The notes under the pieces are model-generated. The model searched no databases and was not told where the DNA came from. It was given only the letters and a program-made list of their open reading frames with translations. 64,000 nt of DNA from an uncultured bacterium (GTDB lineage Bacteria > Verrucomicrobiota > Kiritimatiellia > RFP12 > UBA1067): the NCBI GenBank assembly GCA_902799385.1, contig CADCAK010000002.1, positions 62,001 to 126,000 of the forward strand, read 5' to 3'. Below are positions 8,183-17,392 of the stretch, in pieces (positions within the stretch are counted from its first letter, which is position 1; each line of letters starts with the position of its first letter). A program made the translations under genes and the position numbers.

Positions 8183-8959
8183 TTACCGAGTATGCATACG
8201 ACTCTTGCTCAAGACCCCCAACTCAAAAGCCTGATAGCCCAAAGTTTCTATCAACTTATGGCGAACCCGATCAACAATACACGCGATACGGTTCTGCTCA
8301 ATTTTCTTGACCTTCGCTGCGTCAGTCTCACGAACCTTGCTATGAAACACGATTCTCGCAACATCCAGTGCCGAGCACCCCTGATAAGCAACCAGCCTAA
8401 AAACGTAGGCCTTCTGCTTAGGCAACTTCGTAAGCGCGCCATCTATCAGTCGCAAGAAATGCTGCATATCGTGCCGCTCCAGCTCATCTAACGGAGAGGG
8501 TGTGTGGCTTTCGGGCTCTTCAATTGATGTCCTGTTCGATGCTTCCACCTCCTCGTTCTGCCAATCTAGTGATATTGTCTTAGGAACTCGTATGACCTTG
8601 CCTGTATATTTGTCTATCGCAACCACTCCAGTCTTTGGATCGCGTTTTAGGATGCAGGACCGCCTCGCTTCGCTACATGCTTCACGATAACAAATCGTAC
8701 TTATCATTGCTGGTAGGCTTTTAATTGCCTCCGCACCATGCTTGGTAAGAAGTAAAGTCTTGACCTTAGCCTGTGCATTCTCAGATGCATTCTCACGGCA
8801 AATCTGCGGTAACCAGAAAAAATCACTTGAGACACACTCATCACAGGCATCACGTATAGTGTCACCAAATTCAGATGTCATGTTTTCTGGCCGGATCTCT
8901 CCGTCCGCTGTCAAATCGGCATATTGCCTATCCAGCTTTTCAGCAGTAGTCTTTTTCAT
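8183..8959 (-). CDS. ECF-like RNA polymerase sigma factor
   Basis: A start at 8959 was chosen because AAAGGAAC lies just upstream. The middle has a region-2-like helix pair (LPAMISTICYREACSEARR). After a ~60-residue variable linker, the C-terminal part resembles region 4 (LTKLPKQKAYVFRLVAYQG followed by a helix-turn-helix). The 258-aa length and ~70-residue N-terminal extension are unusual for ECF factors. It heads the run of genes that includes the CDC48-like ATPase and the M50 protease, so it may control that operon. It is a divergent member, hence moderate confidence. Confidence 0.65.
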   Translation of the reverse strand: MKKTTAEKLDRQYADLTADGEIRPENMTSEFGDTIRDACDECVSSDFFWLPQICRENASENAQAKVKTLLLTKHGAEAIKSLPAMISTICYREACSEARRSCILKRDPKTGVVAIDKYTGKVIRVPKTISLDWQNEEVEASNRTSIEEPESHTPSPLDELERHDMQHFLRLIDGALTKLPKQKAYVFRLVAYQGCSALDVARIVFHSKVRETDAAKVKKIEQNRIACIVDRVRHKLIETLGYQAFELGVLSKSRMHTR

Positions 8960-9223
8960 TGCGCGTTCCTTTCGGTTATCAGCCTCATGGTAGCGACACC
9001 ATATCGCTACACCTTTGGCCAACGCGCATAGAATACGATATATCACCAGCCCACGCCGTGTGTGACGTGAACGTACTCACCTACTTTGTAAAGGGGGTGT
9101 ATCTGCTTTAGAACTTTATTGCTTGCGGCATACTATGTCTGCCACCGGTCGGCCTTCCAACGCCGATATTAAGCGCCCCCCCAAACGCACATCCATAACA
9201 AGAGACTTTTCTGTATGCCTTGG

Positions 9224-9988
9224 TCATTTAGTATTGGTTAAGGGAGTGTATGACTTTTCCCTATCTTTCTTGCGTTTTATCGTATTGCAGAACTTCGCGA
9301 TAAGATCTGCGGGCAATTCTGCTCCACAAACCTTTGAATATATGGCAAAGCATCGCCTCGCATATTCCGGACTCTCCGTTGCATGCTTCCATACATCTGA
9401 CATCTTGGAGAAAAAGGCATCTTGGAGATCATGTGCCATGAATTGAAGCTCCTTGTCATGCCGATTTAATTGACATGAAAGAATTGCTCTTTCAATTCGA
9501 TCCGAAATTTGTTCCATAGCCTCTAGTGATATTCTTTCCGTTGTCCGCAAAAGCACCTCTATACCCAACAACAACAATTTAATAATTTCAAAATTATCTC
9601 CTTGTGCGGAAGACAATTCTATTGTCATGTCAGATGCTTCTACTATATTGCCAATCCACGCGTTCTCATCATTTTCGCTCAAATACGTTTCCGCATAATC
9701 AGCAAGATGTTGTAAATCGTTTATTACTTCCTTCTCGTTGTGTTCATTTTCCCCTGCTTTATCTAATTCGACCTTGGCAGACTTAGGATCAACAACTACC
9801 ATCTGTTCAAGAAAGTAATTAATAATAGCTGCTGACTTCTCACTTGCGAGATGCTGCGAGACGGAACTGTCCGGTTGCTTGGCGTCCGGAAAAAGAATCA
9901 GTCCAAGCTCTTTCTGCGTTCGCCACAAGCCAAACAGATACTTGTAAATACAGTCTCTCTGACGATTGTTCAACTTCGTTCTGCTCAT
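9224..9988 (-). CDS. Unknown 254-aa protein coupled to the 812-aa protein
   Basis: The start at 9988 (MSRTKLNNRQRDCIYK) overlaps the upstream stop as ATGA, so it is translationally coupled. The protein is helical. Its N-terminus resembles a compact DNA-binding turn (RQRDCIYKYLFG...RTQKELG) and its C-terminus is basic. The two-gene coupling suggests a complex with the 812-aa partner. No family recognised. Confidence 0.65.
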   Translation of the reverse strand: MSRTKLNNRQRDCIYKYLFGLWRTQKELGLILFPDAKQPDSSVSQHLASEKSAAIINYFLEQMVVVDPKSAKVELDKAGENEHNEKEVINDLQHLADYAETYLSENDENAWIGNIVEASDMTIELSSAQGDNFEIIKLLLLGIEVLLRTTERISLEAMEQISDRIERAILSCQLNRHDKELQFMAHDLQDAFFSKMSDVWKHATESPEYARRCFAIYSKVCGAELPADLIAKFCNTIKRKKDREKSYTPLTNTK

Positions 9989-12423
9989 TGTGCCGCCTTC
10001 CATTCTTCTTTGATCTTTTCGATGTAGAGATCATATCCACGCATCACACACTCAACATGCCTGGGATTATTACCCGGTGCATTGACGAGCGCATTTCTAA
10101 ACCCAAAAGGCGGGTAGCTCTTCCAATCCTTTGCCAGTTCTTCTTTGGTTGTATGTGCCAGATTAAATTTCGTTGTCTTGCTGGCGACCTTGTCCTTAGA
10201 TTGTTTTATGTCAGCTTCAAGTCCTTTTCTTGCAGGCAGCCATATTTGATTTACAAATTCAATCATGTCCTGCGTTACCACCTCGTGAGAATTTTTCTTC
10301 TTATTCAAGACCCTCTCGGCAAGATTCTTCAACGCACCCCACAGAGTACTCTCAAGAAGTTCTTTAGTAGTCGCTGCTGAATGTATTATAGATGCTACTA
10401 TCTCAAACCTCGTCTCTTCTATTGAAGGTGGTGCGGCTTGAATTGTTTTATCTAATACAGAAACATCGAACGGCATGTCCATCACGAACTTATTTGAACT
10501 AGCATCGCTTTTCCGCTCAACAAGCCATTTCCTAGCCTCATTCATTACATCATTGCGCATACTGGTAAAAGTCTTTCCCGTAGAAGTTTTAGCAAAGAGA
10601 TAACAATATATACATACAATTTGACAAAATGCAACCATAGCTTTGTAATCCACACCGCGTGTCTCATCATCTTTGCTATCAACATCAAAATTCCATACAA
10701 GCATCTCAATCCAGACGCGCAGGTGGAATTCATACTCAAGGCCCCTTTTGTCTTGCAGTCGAATAGTGCCTTGCAGTTTCTCGTCCGGTCTAATAGGCGC
10801 ACAAATCGATTTTGAACAGTATTTATACGCCTCCTTCATCATATCAATGCCATACATATTCCGATCTTCGACAATCTGGTCTCGACAAAGAATATCACCC
10901 TTGTCCGGCATAAGCAGTCTAAGGCCATTCTTCTGCGGGTGTTGTAACCACCATCGTGCGGCGAATGTGGCCTGACGTGCATAATGACGAGCAAACCTGT
11001 AACCCAACGCGACATATTTCCCGCCGACGTTACCATCCGCAAACTTGTCCCAAGTCCGCAATGCGTCGCCTGCCAGTTCCACAGATCTGTTCACATACCT
11101 TCTGGCTTCGTCCAAATCCTTCTTTCCCCAAATATCAGCCGACGAGCTTTCTGCCATGTACCGACAAGCTGTCGATGCCATGTACTTGAACCTACAGATA
11201 ATTTCTGTATCAACACTCTTCTCTTTCGCACAAATGTCAGACAGCCGCAAGATGTCAAGATACATATCACAAGAGAGGCGTTTATCTTCGACCCTGACAG
11301 AATAATAGTTCCACCTCGCCCAATCGTACATAAGCCTCGTCGCGCACATCAGGAAATACCAACGGTTTGGATTCGTAATAACGGATAACACGCGCCAACA
11401 AGGTCGAACATTCTCCAGCACCCACTTGAAGGAATTTCGCACGACCACTTTACGCTCAAGAGTAGTGTCTTTAAGTTCCTTGAATATCAACGACAACGCG
11501 CCATTGTTGTTATCCACTTTTGCCTTAGCCACCTTGTCAAAACGTTTCTGCTCATCGACAAAGTTTCTGTGCCGAACTTCATTTATGCGCATATTGAGTT
11601 GTCTGATGAAGAATGCAAGCTCCTCAAACTTTTGGAATGACAATCCCAATAAATAGTTTCTATCAGACACATCAAAAGCATATTCCTTGAACCAATCATA
11701 AGACTTGCCTTTTATGCGGATCATCGAAAAAGCTTTTCTGAAACTTTCACGCGAAAGCGCAACCATCCAACGACTCCACCTGCCATAGTCGCGATTCTCA
11801 ATAAGATAATCCAACAGTTCGCCGAATAAAACACGCTTTTGGGCGTTAGTGAACGGAGAATTGCCGGTCGGCTTGAGCCCCTCCGCCCCATGTGTTTTAT
11901 CATCAACATTGGCATTGACGTTGTTCCTAAAACTCTTATTCAAGAGAATGCTATCTACTAGCCCTAACAACGCATTTTCCAAGGGGCGATTTCCCTTCCC
12001 GCTATCGTGATCACGATCGCCGATTCTATCCCGTGCAAGCGCAACCTGCAATTTCGAGAGGGCCTTCGTACCATGACACCAAAGTACGTCTCCGCACTTT
12101 TTAAGGAAATTATCAAGCTTTGAATCCGTATCGGTGGCAGAACTATTATCATCCAGACCAAATTGTAGCCCCATCGCATTGACGACCTTCATTTGCTCAC
12201 TGGACGTTCCATAGGCTTCAAAAACCACATCGGCATCACGTAGGTCACGCGACGTTTCGCCTCTCACAAAGCTGAAAAAGTTCCCGCGATCAAGCGGGTC
12301 AGGCATGTTGGCGACACTTCCAATCTTTTTCCGCAAAGTCAAATAGTGTTTATACTGATCCCCAGGCTTAAGCATTTTAAGCCACCCAACTTGCGCCGGA
12401 GATAATTTTATTGTTCCCTTCAT
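9985..12423 (-). CDS. Large helical protein, 812 aa, unknown
   Basis: The start was chosen at 12423 (MKGTIKLSPAQVGW), preceded by AAGGAGG and overlapping the amidase stop by four bases (ATGA). The protein is long, mainly helical, rich in Arg, Trp and Tyr, with no signal peptide, P-loop or zinc motif seen. It lies in the same coupled run as the radical-SAM gene, the Cys-rich peptide and the amidase. A scaffold or effector role cannot be told apart. Confidence 0.7.
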   Translation of the reverse strand: MKGTIKLSPAQVGWLKMLKPGDQYKHYLTLRKKIGSVANMPDPLDRGNFFSFVRGETSRDLRDADVVFEAYGTSSEQMKVVNAMGLQFGLDDNSSATDTDSKLDNFLKKCGDVLWCHGTKALSKLQVALARDRIGDRDHDSGKGNRPLENALLGLVDSILLNKSFRNNVNANVDDKTHGAEGLKPTGNSPFTNAQKRVLFGELLDYLIENRDYGRWSRWMVALSRESFRKAFSMIRIKGKSYDWFKEYAFDVSDRNYLLGLSFQKFEELAFFIRQLNMRINEVRHRNFVDEQKRFDKVAKAKVDNNNGALSLIFKELKDTTLERKVVVRNSFKWVLENVRPCWRVLSVITNPNRWYFLMCATRLMYDWARWNYYSVRVEDKRLSCDMYLDILRLSDICAKEKSVDTEIICRFKYMASTACRYMAESSSADIWGKKDLDEARRYVNRSVELAGDALRTWDKFADGNVGGKYVALGYRFARHYARQATFAARWWLQHPQKNGLRLLMPDKGDILCRDQIVEDRNMYGIDMMKEAYKYCSKSICAPIRPDEKLQGTIRLQDKRGLEYEFHLRVWIEMLVWNFDVDSKDDETRGVDYKAMVAFCQIVCIYCYLFAKTSTGKTFTSMRNDVMNEARKWLVERKSDASSNKFVMDMPFDVSVLDKTIQAAPPSIEETRFEIVASIIHSAATTKELLESTLWGALKNLAERVLNKKKNSHEVVTQDMIEFVNQIWLPARKGLEADIKQSKDKVASKTTKFNLAHTTKEELAKDWKSYPPFGFRNALVNAPGNNPRHVECVMRGYDLYIEKIKEEWKAAQ

Positions 12424-13229
12424 TCCGCCTCCTTCTTGTTGCGAATAGCCAGACATACCGCTGCCATCCGACCGACCGTATTCGTCGCGCCGCTCGTAAT
12501 TGCCTCTGGATAGAAATGACGTTGAAAGGCAACAACCGCCTTGTCCAGGTCAGAGACATCATAGCCAATCTCAGAAAGCATCTCTGGGACGGACTTCTTC
12601 GGTTCCGCAAAATCATCTGTCCATATCCCGACGCCAGCCGCAGCAAACTTCCGCCACGGGAACGCCTCGCCAGGGTCTATTTTACGCGTTGGAGCTGAAT
12701 CAGAATGACCGAATATGTCTCGATTTGAAATCCCATATCTTGCCTTTATGTCTTTGCATAGCGCTATGACAGCATCAATCTGACACGCAGGAAATGGCAC
12801 ACGTTTCCCGTCCTCTGTCATTCCTATGTTCTGAATCTCAATTCCAATTGAACGATCATTGATTTTGTCTAATCCACGCCACGAACCAACCCCGGCGTGC
12901 CATGCTCTTTTTGACTCATCCACTAACTGATAAATCGTCCCGTCCACGTCAACAAGGTAGTGGGCAGAAACCCGCCCCGCAGAATTAGTTGGATCGCACA
13001 ACCTCGCCAATGAATCTTCACACGTTGGCAAAGCAGTATAGTGTAGTGCCAGCATTGAAACTGGGCACTGTCGTTCATTCCAGTTCGGAGAAGGATGTAC
13101 TTGCATAGATACGATTCCATTGCTTTGTATGCTCACACATGATGAGCAAAGCATCATCAACGCGGGAATGGCAAGCCACACAATGCCATACCTGCTACTT
13201 AGCTGACCAATTGTTGTTGCGATCATCAT
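12420..13229 (-). CDS. N-acetylmuramoyl-L-alanine amidase (Amidase_2), lipoprotein-like
   Basis: The core matches the T7-lysozyme/PGRP Amidase_2 fold: LHYTA (first zinc His), SAHYLVDVDGTIYQLV, a WHAG motif (central His), IGIEIQN, and a final GHSD (third zinc His region). It cuts the MurNAc-L-Ala bond in peptidoglycan. The start at 13229 is a choice: the open frame goes to 13433, but that part overlaps the Cys-rich peptide in another frame. From this start a hydrophobic segment ends in LCSSC, a possible lipobox. It is coupled to the 812-aa gene downstream. Confidence 0.8.
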   Translation of the reverse strand: MMIATTIGQLSSRYGIVWLAIPALMMLCSSCVSIQSNGIVSMQVHPSPNWNERQCPVSMLALHYTALPTCEDSLARLCDPTNSAGRVSAHYLVDVDGTIYQLVDESKRAWHAGVGSWRGLDKINDRSIGIEIQNIGMTEDGKRVPFPACQIDAVIALCKDIKARYGISNRDIFGHSDSAPTRKIDPGEAFPWRKFAAAGVGIWTDDFAEPKKSVPEMLSEIGYDVSDLDKAVVAFQRHFYPEAITSGATNTVGRMAAVCLAIRNKKEAE

Positions 13230-13261
13230 TGTTAATTCTATCAGTTTGTCACGGTCGACTA

Positions 13262-13294
13262 CGCCTGTCACCCACACAAAGCAGGTGACAGGCG
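13262..13294 (-). promoter_or_regulatory. Strong hairpin between Cys-rich peptide and amidase
   Basis: An 11-bp perfect inverted repeat (CGCCTGTCACC / GGTGACAGGCG) with an 11-base loop lies eight bases after the peptide stop. No T-run follows, so it is probably an mRNA-stabilising or attenuating element rather than a full terminator. Such hairpins after RiPP precursors raise precursor yield over the downstream genes; that role is inference. Confidence 0.6.
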
Positions 13295-13302
13295 CAGATT
13301 CA

Positions 13303-13437
13303 TTAAGTGTCTTCGCAATTGCAATTTTCAGAGCCAGTCCCAGGATCAGCACAATCGCAGTTTGGATCGTCGCACATTGACACCTGCGTTTCTGTTGAAT
13401 CCAAGGAAACGAGTTCTCCAATATCAGTATCATTCAT
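13303..13437 (-). CDS. Cys-rich 44-aa putative RiPP precursor peptide
   Basis: ATG at 13437 has a near-perfect ribosome site (AAAGGAGGTGAG) and overlaps the end of the radical-SAM gene; it ends with TAA at 13303. The peptide has an acidic leader (MNDTDIGELVSLDSTETQV), then a core with five Cys in ~20 residues: CDDPNCDC, a Pro-Gly turn, and NCNC before EDT. A short leader plus Cys-rich core directly after a SPASM radical-SAM enzyme is the normal layout of sactipeptide/ranthipeptide-type RiPP precursors. The substrate role is inferred from context; the ORF and RBS are seen. Confidence 0.75.
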   Translation of the reverse strand: MNDTDIGELVSLDSTETQVSMCDDPNCDCADPGTGSENCNCEDT

Positions 13438-14734
13438 TTTTCTCACCTCCTTTCTTTTTTACGCGATCAAGAATCAATCGCATTACAAATTTCTTCACAA
13501 ACAGGCAATACGCATTTCTACCTTTTTCAGAAAATGCCTTATTCATCATTGGGCATCCTCCGCCACAATGCCACTTGCAAAAACAATCAACACACTTAGC
13601 CTGTTGCTGGCTATATTGTGGTACTTTATCAATCTTTCGTTCGTGAATCCCTGTTTCTACATCTCCAAAGGAAAAATCCCTAAACCATGCATCCTTTCGA
13701 GAAGAGACACGATGACATGAGACAAAATTTCCATCAGGGGTTAGACACAATTCCCCCCTACAGAACTTGTTAGAAAGTCTGCCAAAAGAAGTCTGAATGG
13801 AATTTCGTACTTTTATGCCATGTCGTCTGGCCAATTCCTTGGCTTCCCAGAAAGAATCAAGGAAGTGATTATAAAAGTCATTAGAGGCATCTTCATCTAG
13901 AGTGACGTGCTCAAAATGCAGACTTTTAATATCTGGGATGTTTCCTATAATATATTCCACCATTTCTACCATGCGACCAACACAGGATCGTGTTATGGTT
14001 GTTCTAATTCTTTGTGTAATACCAGCCGAAACCAACTTTTTAATATTAGCAATTACTACCTCATGCGATGGTGCCCCAGACTTGAATGGGCGATTTGAAT
14101 TCTGAACATCTGGCAAGATATCAAAAGACACTCCAACCCTAACATTATTATCCGCCAACCATCTAATTTTCTCATCAGTCAAAAGAGTCCCGTTTGTGGT
14201 TACCGCAATAGAAACAGGCAATCCAGCTAACTTCGACTGTTCCTTTATTATTTCAACGCATTTCGAGAAAAGACTCCAATTAAACAAGGGTTCCCCTCCA
14301 CCAATAAAAGAAACTTCCCCCTTATTCGCAATCGATGAAATCCACAGTGAGATTGCTTTCCTAAACATTGAAAGACTTATGGCCTCATCCGCATGTGCTT
14401 CTTGGGCATAACAATATACACAGCCAAGATTGCAAGCCTGCGTTGGTATTACCATCAATCTATTAAAATTCGTAAAGCCTTTTGCTGTATAATCCTTTAC
14501 TTTAACTTGCCGCGCATCGATAACTTGCATGTACTCATGAATCTTATTAGGCCAAAATAACTCACCCTTGGCAATAAGTTTTGCGACAGATTCGGCAACC
14601 GAAAAACACATTCTTGATAATGGCGCATACACTATATTCTGGTGTGCATGTTCAATTAAATACAATTCCCGCTCACCAACTCGCGCAGAGCGAATAGGAT
14701 ATTGATCTTTACACATTTTTATTCCACATCCCAC
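13430..14734 (-). CDS. Radical SAM/SPASM peptide maturase
   Basis: A GTG start at 14734 with GAGGAGA upstream. It has the radical-SAM cluster CNLGCVYC (C101, C105, C108), then GGGEPLF, and a C-terminal SPASM domain with CRGELC followed by CVDCFCKWHCGGGC (C381 to C394) and a last Cys at 410, enough for two auxiliary Fe-S clusters. This family modifies peptides, commonly forming thioether or similar crosslinks on Cys-rich substrates. The 44-aa peptide overlapping its stop is the obvious substrate candidate. At 434 aa it is of normal length. Confidence 0.92.
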   Translation of the reverse strand: MGCGIKMCKDQYPIRSARVGERELYLIEHAHQNIVYAPLSRMCFSVAESVAKLIAKGELFWPNKIHEYMQVIDARQVKVKDYTAKGFTNFNRLMVIPTQACNLGCVYCYAQEAHADEAISLSMFRKAISLWISSIANKGEVSFIGGGEPLFNWSLFSKCVEIIKEQSKLAGLPVSIAVTTNGTLLTDEKIRWLADNNVRVGVSFDILPDVQNSNRPFKSGAPSHEVVIANIKKLVSAGITQRIRTTITRSCVGRMVEMVEYIIGNIPDIKSLHFEHVTLDEDASNDFYNHFLDSFWEAKELARRHGIKVRNSIQTSFGRLSNKFCRGELCLTPDGNFVSCHRVSSRKDAWFRDFSFGDVETGIHERKIDKVPQYSQQQAKCVDCFCKWHCGGGCPMMNKAFSEKGRNAYCLFVKKFVMRLILDRVKKKGGEKNE

Positions 14735-14785
14735 TAAGGTTTCTCCTCATAATTTTTTTCATTATGTTCCTATCTTATCAGACGC

Positions 14786-16015
14786 CTATTTCGCCGATTT
14801 ATTGCAGAAGTTCTCATTCCGAAATTCTTTGAGTTCGTGCCACTTGATGAACACCGATGGCGCGCCATCACAACCAGGAAGGACAGAATATGGAGTCCAA
14901 GTCCATTTGACACCATCTTTATTCACAAGCATTGAGACATCATCGCCTGTAAGATCAAGAGGCCATTTTGACTTCTCTGCCGCTTCTTCTTCATCAAGGT
15001 GTTCGCTATAAAAACGTTTCGTTACGAACGCTGATAATGCCTTCAACTTGTCGGGCGCGAAATAGTCTTCGACGCCAAGCTCCCGGCCATCGGGCAGGCT
15101 GAAAATCTTTGAGATATAGCTGTCGTGGCATCCATTCCCTCCATCCCTGTCATAGCCCTCATTCCAGACACATACAACTGGACGTTCGTACCATTCGGCG
15201 TTCTCCTTCGCCGTGAAGCCGAATGGCCAATCCAGGTGTAGGTCAACAGCGAATGTCCATTGGCTGCAACAATGCCACCAGCTGTCATTCATTTTTTCTG
15301 GCGGTGCGCATTTGTAGCAAGACTGCGCACGCTCTTTGATTCCAGACACTCCCAATTCAAGTGCCTGTGTAGTAATGCGTTCATCGTCTTTAGCCGGGAG
15401 CCGTCCGGCTTTATGCGAGAGAGTATTGCCGACCAGTTTTGCCCAGTCTGCAGGCTGCAAACCAAACTCATCAATGTCCCTATTCTCTTCTTCCTTTGCC
15501 CAGAGTTCCTTGTTGCGATTCCGGAGTGTTTCTTCTGTTTCGCCAAGAGACTCCGGGGCCGTGTACGGGGAGGTCTCCGGCACGTATGCGAACGCCATCC
15601 ACAAAATTGTTTTGCGCACCTTGGCGAGCGCATCCTTCGTCAGCCCCGACTTCGCCTCTGGCCATTCAATATGGAGCTTAACTGAGATCTCCGAGCCACG
15701 ACTTCCCGTATGATCCAAATCGTATTTCTTGACATCAGACATCTTGTGCGCTGGGCCTTTGCCTTTGAACTCATACGAACGAACAGAGTACCGCCCATCA
15801 TGCTGATCCGCCGACTCAATCTGCTCGGAAGCATTCGACCCAACCGTCACATTCGGATCGGCATAAGGGTCTTGATATATCTCCTCCTGCTCTCGTGAGC
15901 AAGCCACACATAGCAAGGCTATGAGGAATGAATATGCACTACCCATAGTGACTTTCGCAAGCCACTTCTGCGGCATAGCATCGCCGCATGTTCTGTCTTT
16001 GTTGCAATTTCGCAT
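14786..16015 (-). CDS. Lipoprotein with RsiV/DUF3298-like C-terminus
   Basis: Starts at 16015 or 15976 (MPQKWLAKV); a hydrophobic stretch ends in the lipobox LLCVAC, so it is exported and lipidated. The C-terminal part (LPDGRELGVEDYFAPDKLKA then ALSAFVTKRF) resembles the DUF3298 domain of anti-sigma RsiV and peptidoglycan-linked lipoproteins. A Cys cluster (CYKC, WWHCC) suggests disulfides outside the cell. It sits just before the radical-SAM gene and may be the sensor or receptor of the cluster, by inference. Confidence 0.7.
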   Translation of the reverse strand: MRNCNKDRTCGDAMPQKWLAKVTMGSAYSFLIALLCVACSREQEEIYQDPYADPNVTVGSNASEQIESADQHDGRYSVRSYEFKGKGPAHKMSDVKKYDLDHTGSRGSEISVKLHIEWPEAKSGLTKDALAKVRKTILWMAFAYVPETSPYTAPESLGETEETLRNRNKELWAKEEENRDIDEFGLQPADWAKLVGNTLSHKAGRLPAKDDERITTQALELGVSGIKERAQSCYKCAPPEKMNDSWWHCCSQWTFAVDLHLDWPFGFTAKENAEWYERPVVCVWNEGYDRDGGNGCHDSYISKIFSLPDGRELGVEDYFAPDKLKALSAFVTKRFYSEHLDEEEAAEKSKWPLDLTGDDVSMLVNKDGVKWTWTPYSVLPGCDGAPSVFIKWHELKEFRNENFCNKSAK

Positions 16016-16186
16016 TGCGGCTTACTCCTTGTGGGATACACTTTGGATAGTATTTCCCTTGATGGGCGTATATTATACCATACTTTGGGCCGTGAAATCA
16101 ATTGTAAACTTCATAAAATTTATAGTTTGTAAAATGCGAATTAAAAGTATCTACACATTACCCTATGCAAGATATGCAGTTTATGA

Positions 16187-16192
16187 TATAAT
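16187..16192 (+). promoter_or_regulatory. -10 box TATAAT before the Fic gene
   Basis: A perfect TATAAT within an AT-rich stretch, about 34 bases before the ATG of the Fic protein, divergent from the lipoprotein gene. The 16016-16225 gap is AT-rich promoter DNA with no other feature seen. A -35 box is not clear. Confidence 0.55.
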
Positions 16193-16225
16193 ATCGCCCA
16201 TCTACCACTTCATGAAAGAAGAGCG

Positions 16226-17269
16226 ATGCATATTTTCGACTACGACAAGGCGCTTGAATCTCTGCTGTCGCCAGAGATAATGACCCTCATTGCTGCCATA
16301 CACGAATACAAAGGACGGCAGGATTTTCTGCTCAATGCGAAGGACGAGGTGCTGGACGCGCTCATCGAGGTTTCGCGGGAGAAGTCGGTTGTGGCGTCGA
16401 ACCGCATCGAGGGCGTCTCGACGCCCGATTACCGCCTCCGCGATCTGTTTGACGAGGATGCCGAGCCTCGCGACGAAGACGAACTGGCTATCTGCGCCTA
16501 TCGCGAGTGCTTCACGTCCGTGCTGGCGAACTATAGTGCGATGCAGCCAACGCCCGAATCCATCCTTGCTCTGCACAAGCAGCTCTTCTCACACCTGCCA
16601 ACCGGCGGCGCATGGAAGAGCGAGGATTCGGCAATCACGGAGATGGACGGCGAGGGACGCGAGTCCGCGTTGTCCCGAGCGGTCACGGCGGCCGACACGC
16701 CGCTGGCGATGAACCTTCTCTGCGATGCCTACGGCAAGGCGATGGCGCAGGGCCGTTTCAACCCGCTACTGCTCACAGTCGTGTTCATCTTCGACTTCCT
16801 CTGCATCCATCCGTTCCAGGACGGCAACGGCCGCATGAGCCGGCTTCTGGCACTACTTCTGACGTGCCGCGCCGGTTACATGGTGGGCAAATATGTCAGC
16901 GTGGACCAGATTGTCGAGGAGTCCCGTGCGGACTACTACGATACTCTGCGCGCCAGTTCACGGGGTTGGCACGAGAACGCGAATGACCTCAAACCGTTTG
17001 CGGAATACATCCTCAACGCGGTGCTGAAGGCGTACAAAGAGTTCGCCTTGCGGCTCGATGGACTCGTTCACGAACACACGAGCAAGTCGGATCGCATCCG
17101 TAACGTCATCGCAGCGGCGGAGGGTACGATCTCGAAGCGCGAGATACTGGAGCGATGCCCAGACATCAGCGTCGTGACGGTCTCGGTCGTTCTCAAGCGC
17201 CTCTGCGACGAGGGCTTTATCTGCAAGACGGGCAATGGTCGCAACGCCGCCTACGTCCGCATCGAGTGA
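16226..17269 (+). CDS. Fic-family AMPylase/nucleotidyltransferase with winged helix
   Basis: It carries the Fic core HPFQDGNGRMSR (His195), which transfers AMP or another nucleotide to a protein hydroxyl. Upstream it has the inhibitory motif SNRIEG (S58 to E62), so it belongs to the class with an autoinhibitory N-terminal helix. The C-terminal ~70 residues form a winged helix (KREILERCPDISVVTVSVV). This three-part layout of 347 aa is typical of chromosomal Fic proteins. It stands alone with its own promoter. Confidence 0.92.
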   Translation: MHIFDYDKALESLLSPEIMTLIAAIHEYKGRQDFLLNAKDEVLDALIEVSREKSVVASNRIEGVSTPDYRLRDLFDEDAEPRDEDELAICAYRECFTSVLANYSAMQPTPESILALHKQLFSHLPTGGAWKSEDSAITEMDGEGRESALSRAVTAADTPLAMNLLCDAYGKAMAQGRFNPLLLTVVFIFDFLCIHPFQDGNGRMSRLLALLLTCRAGYMVGKYVSVDQIVEESRADYYDTLRASSRGWHENANDLKPFAEYILNAVLKAYKEFALRLDGLVHEHTSKSDRIRNVIAAAEGTISKREILERCPDISVVTVSVVLKRLCDEGFICKTGNGRNAAYVRIE

Positions 17270-17392
17270 TGATAAAAAACTCTTCGATGATAACCAACAA
17301 CAGGGATGTTGTGGAGAATGCCTGTTGAATTGAACGTTGCTACTTTTGATGAACCAGACAATTCCTAAACACACGCAACAATGATCCGAACA

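Noticed and set aside
14723-14773. Short ORF MKKIMRRNLSG... before the radical-SAM gene as an extra precursor
   Set aside because: Seventeen residues, no Cys, and it mostly overlaps the radical-SAM ribosome site and start; at best a coupling leader.
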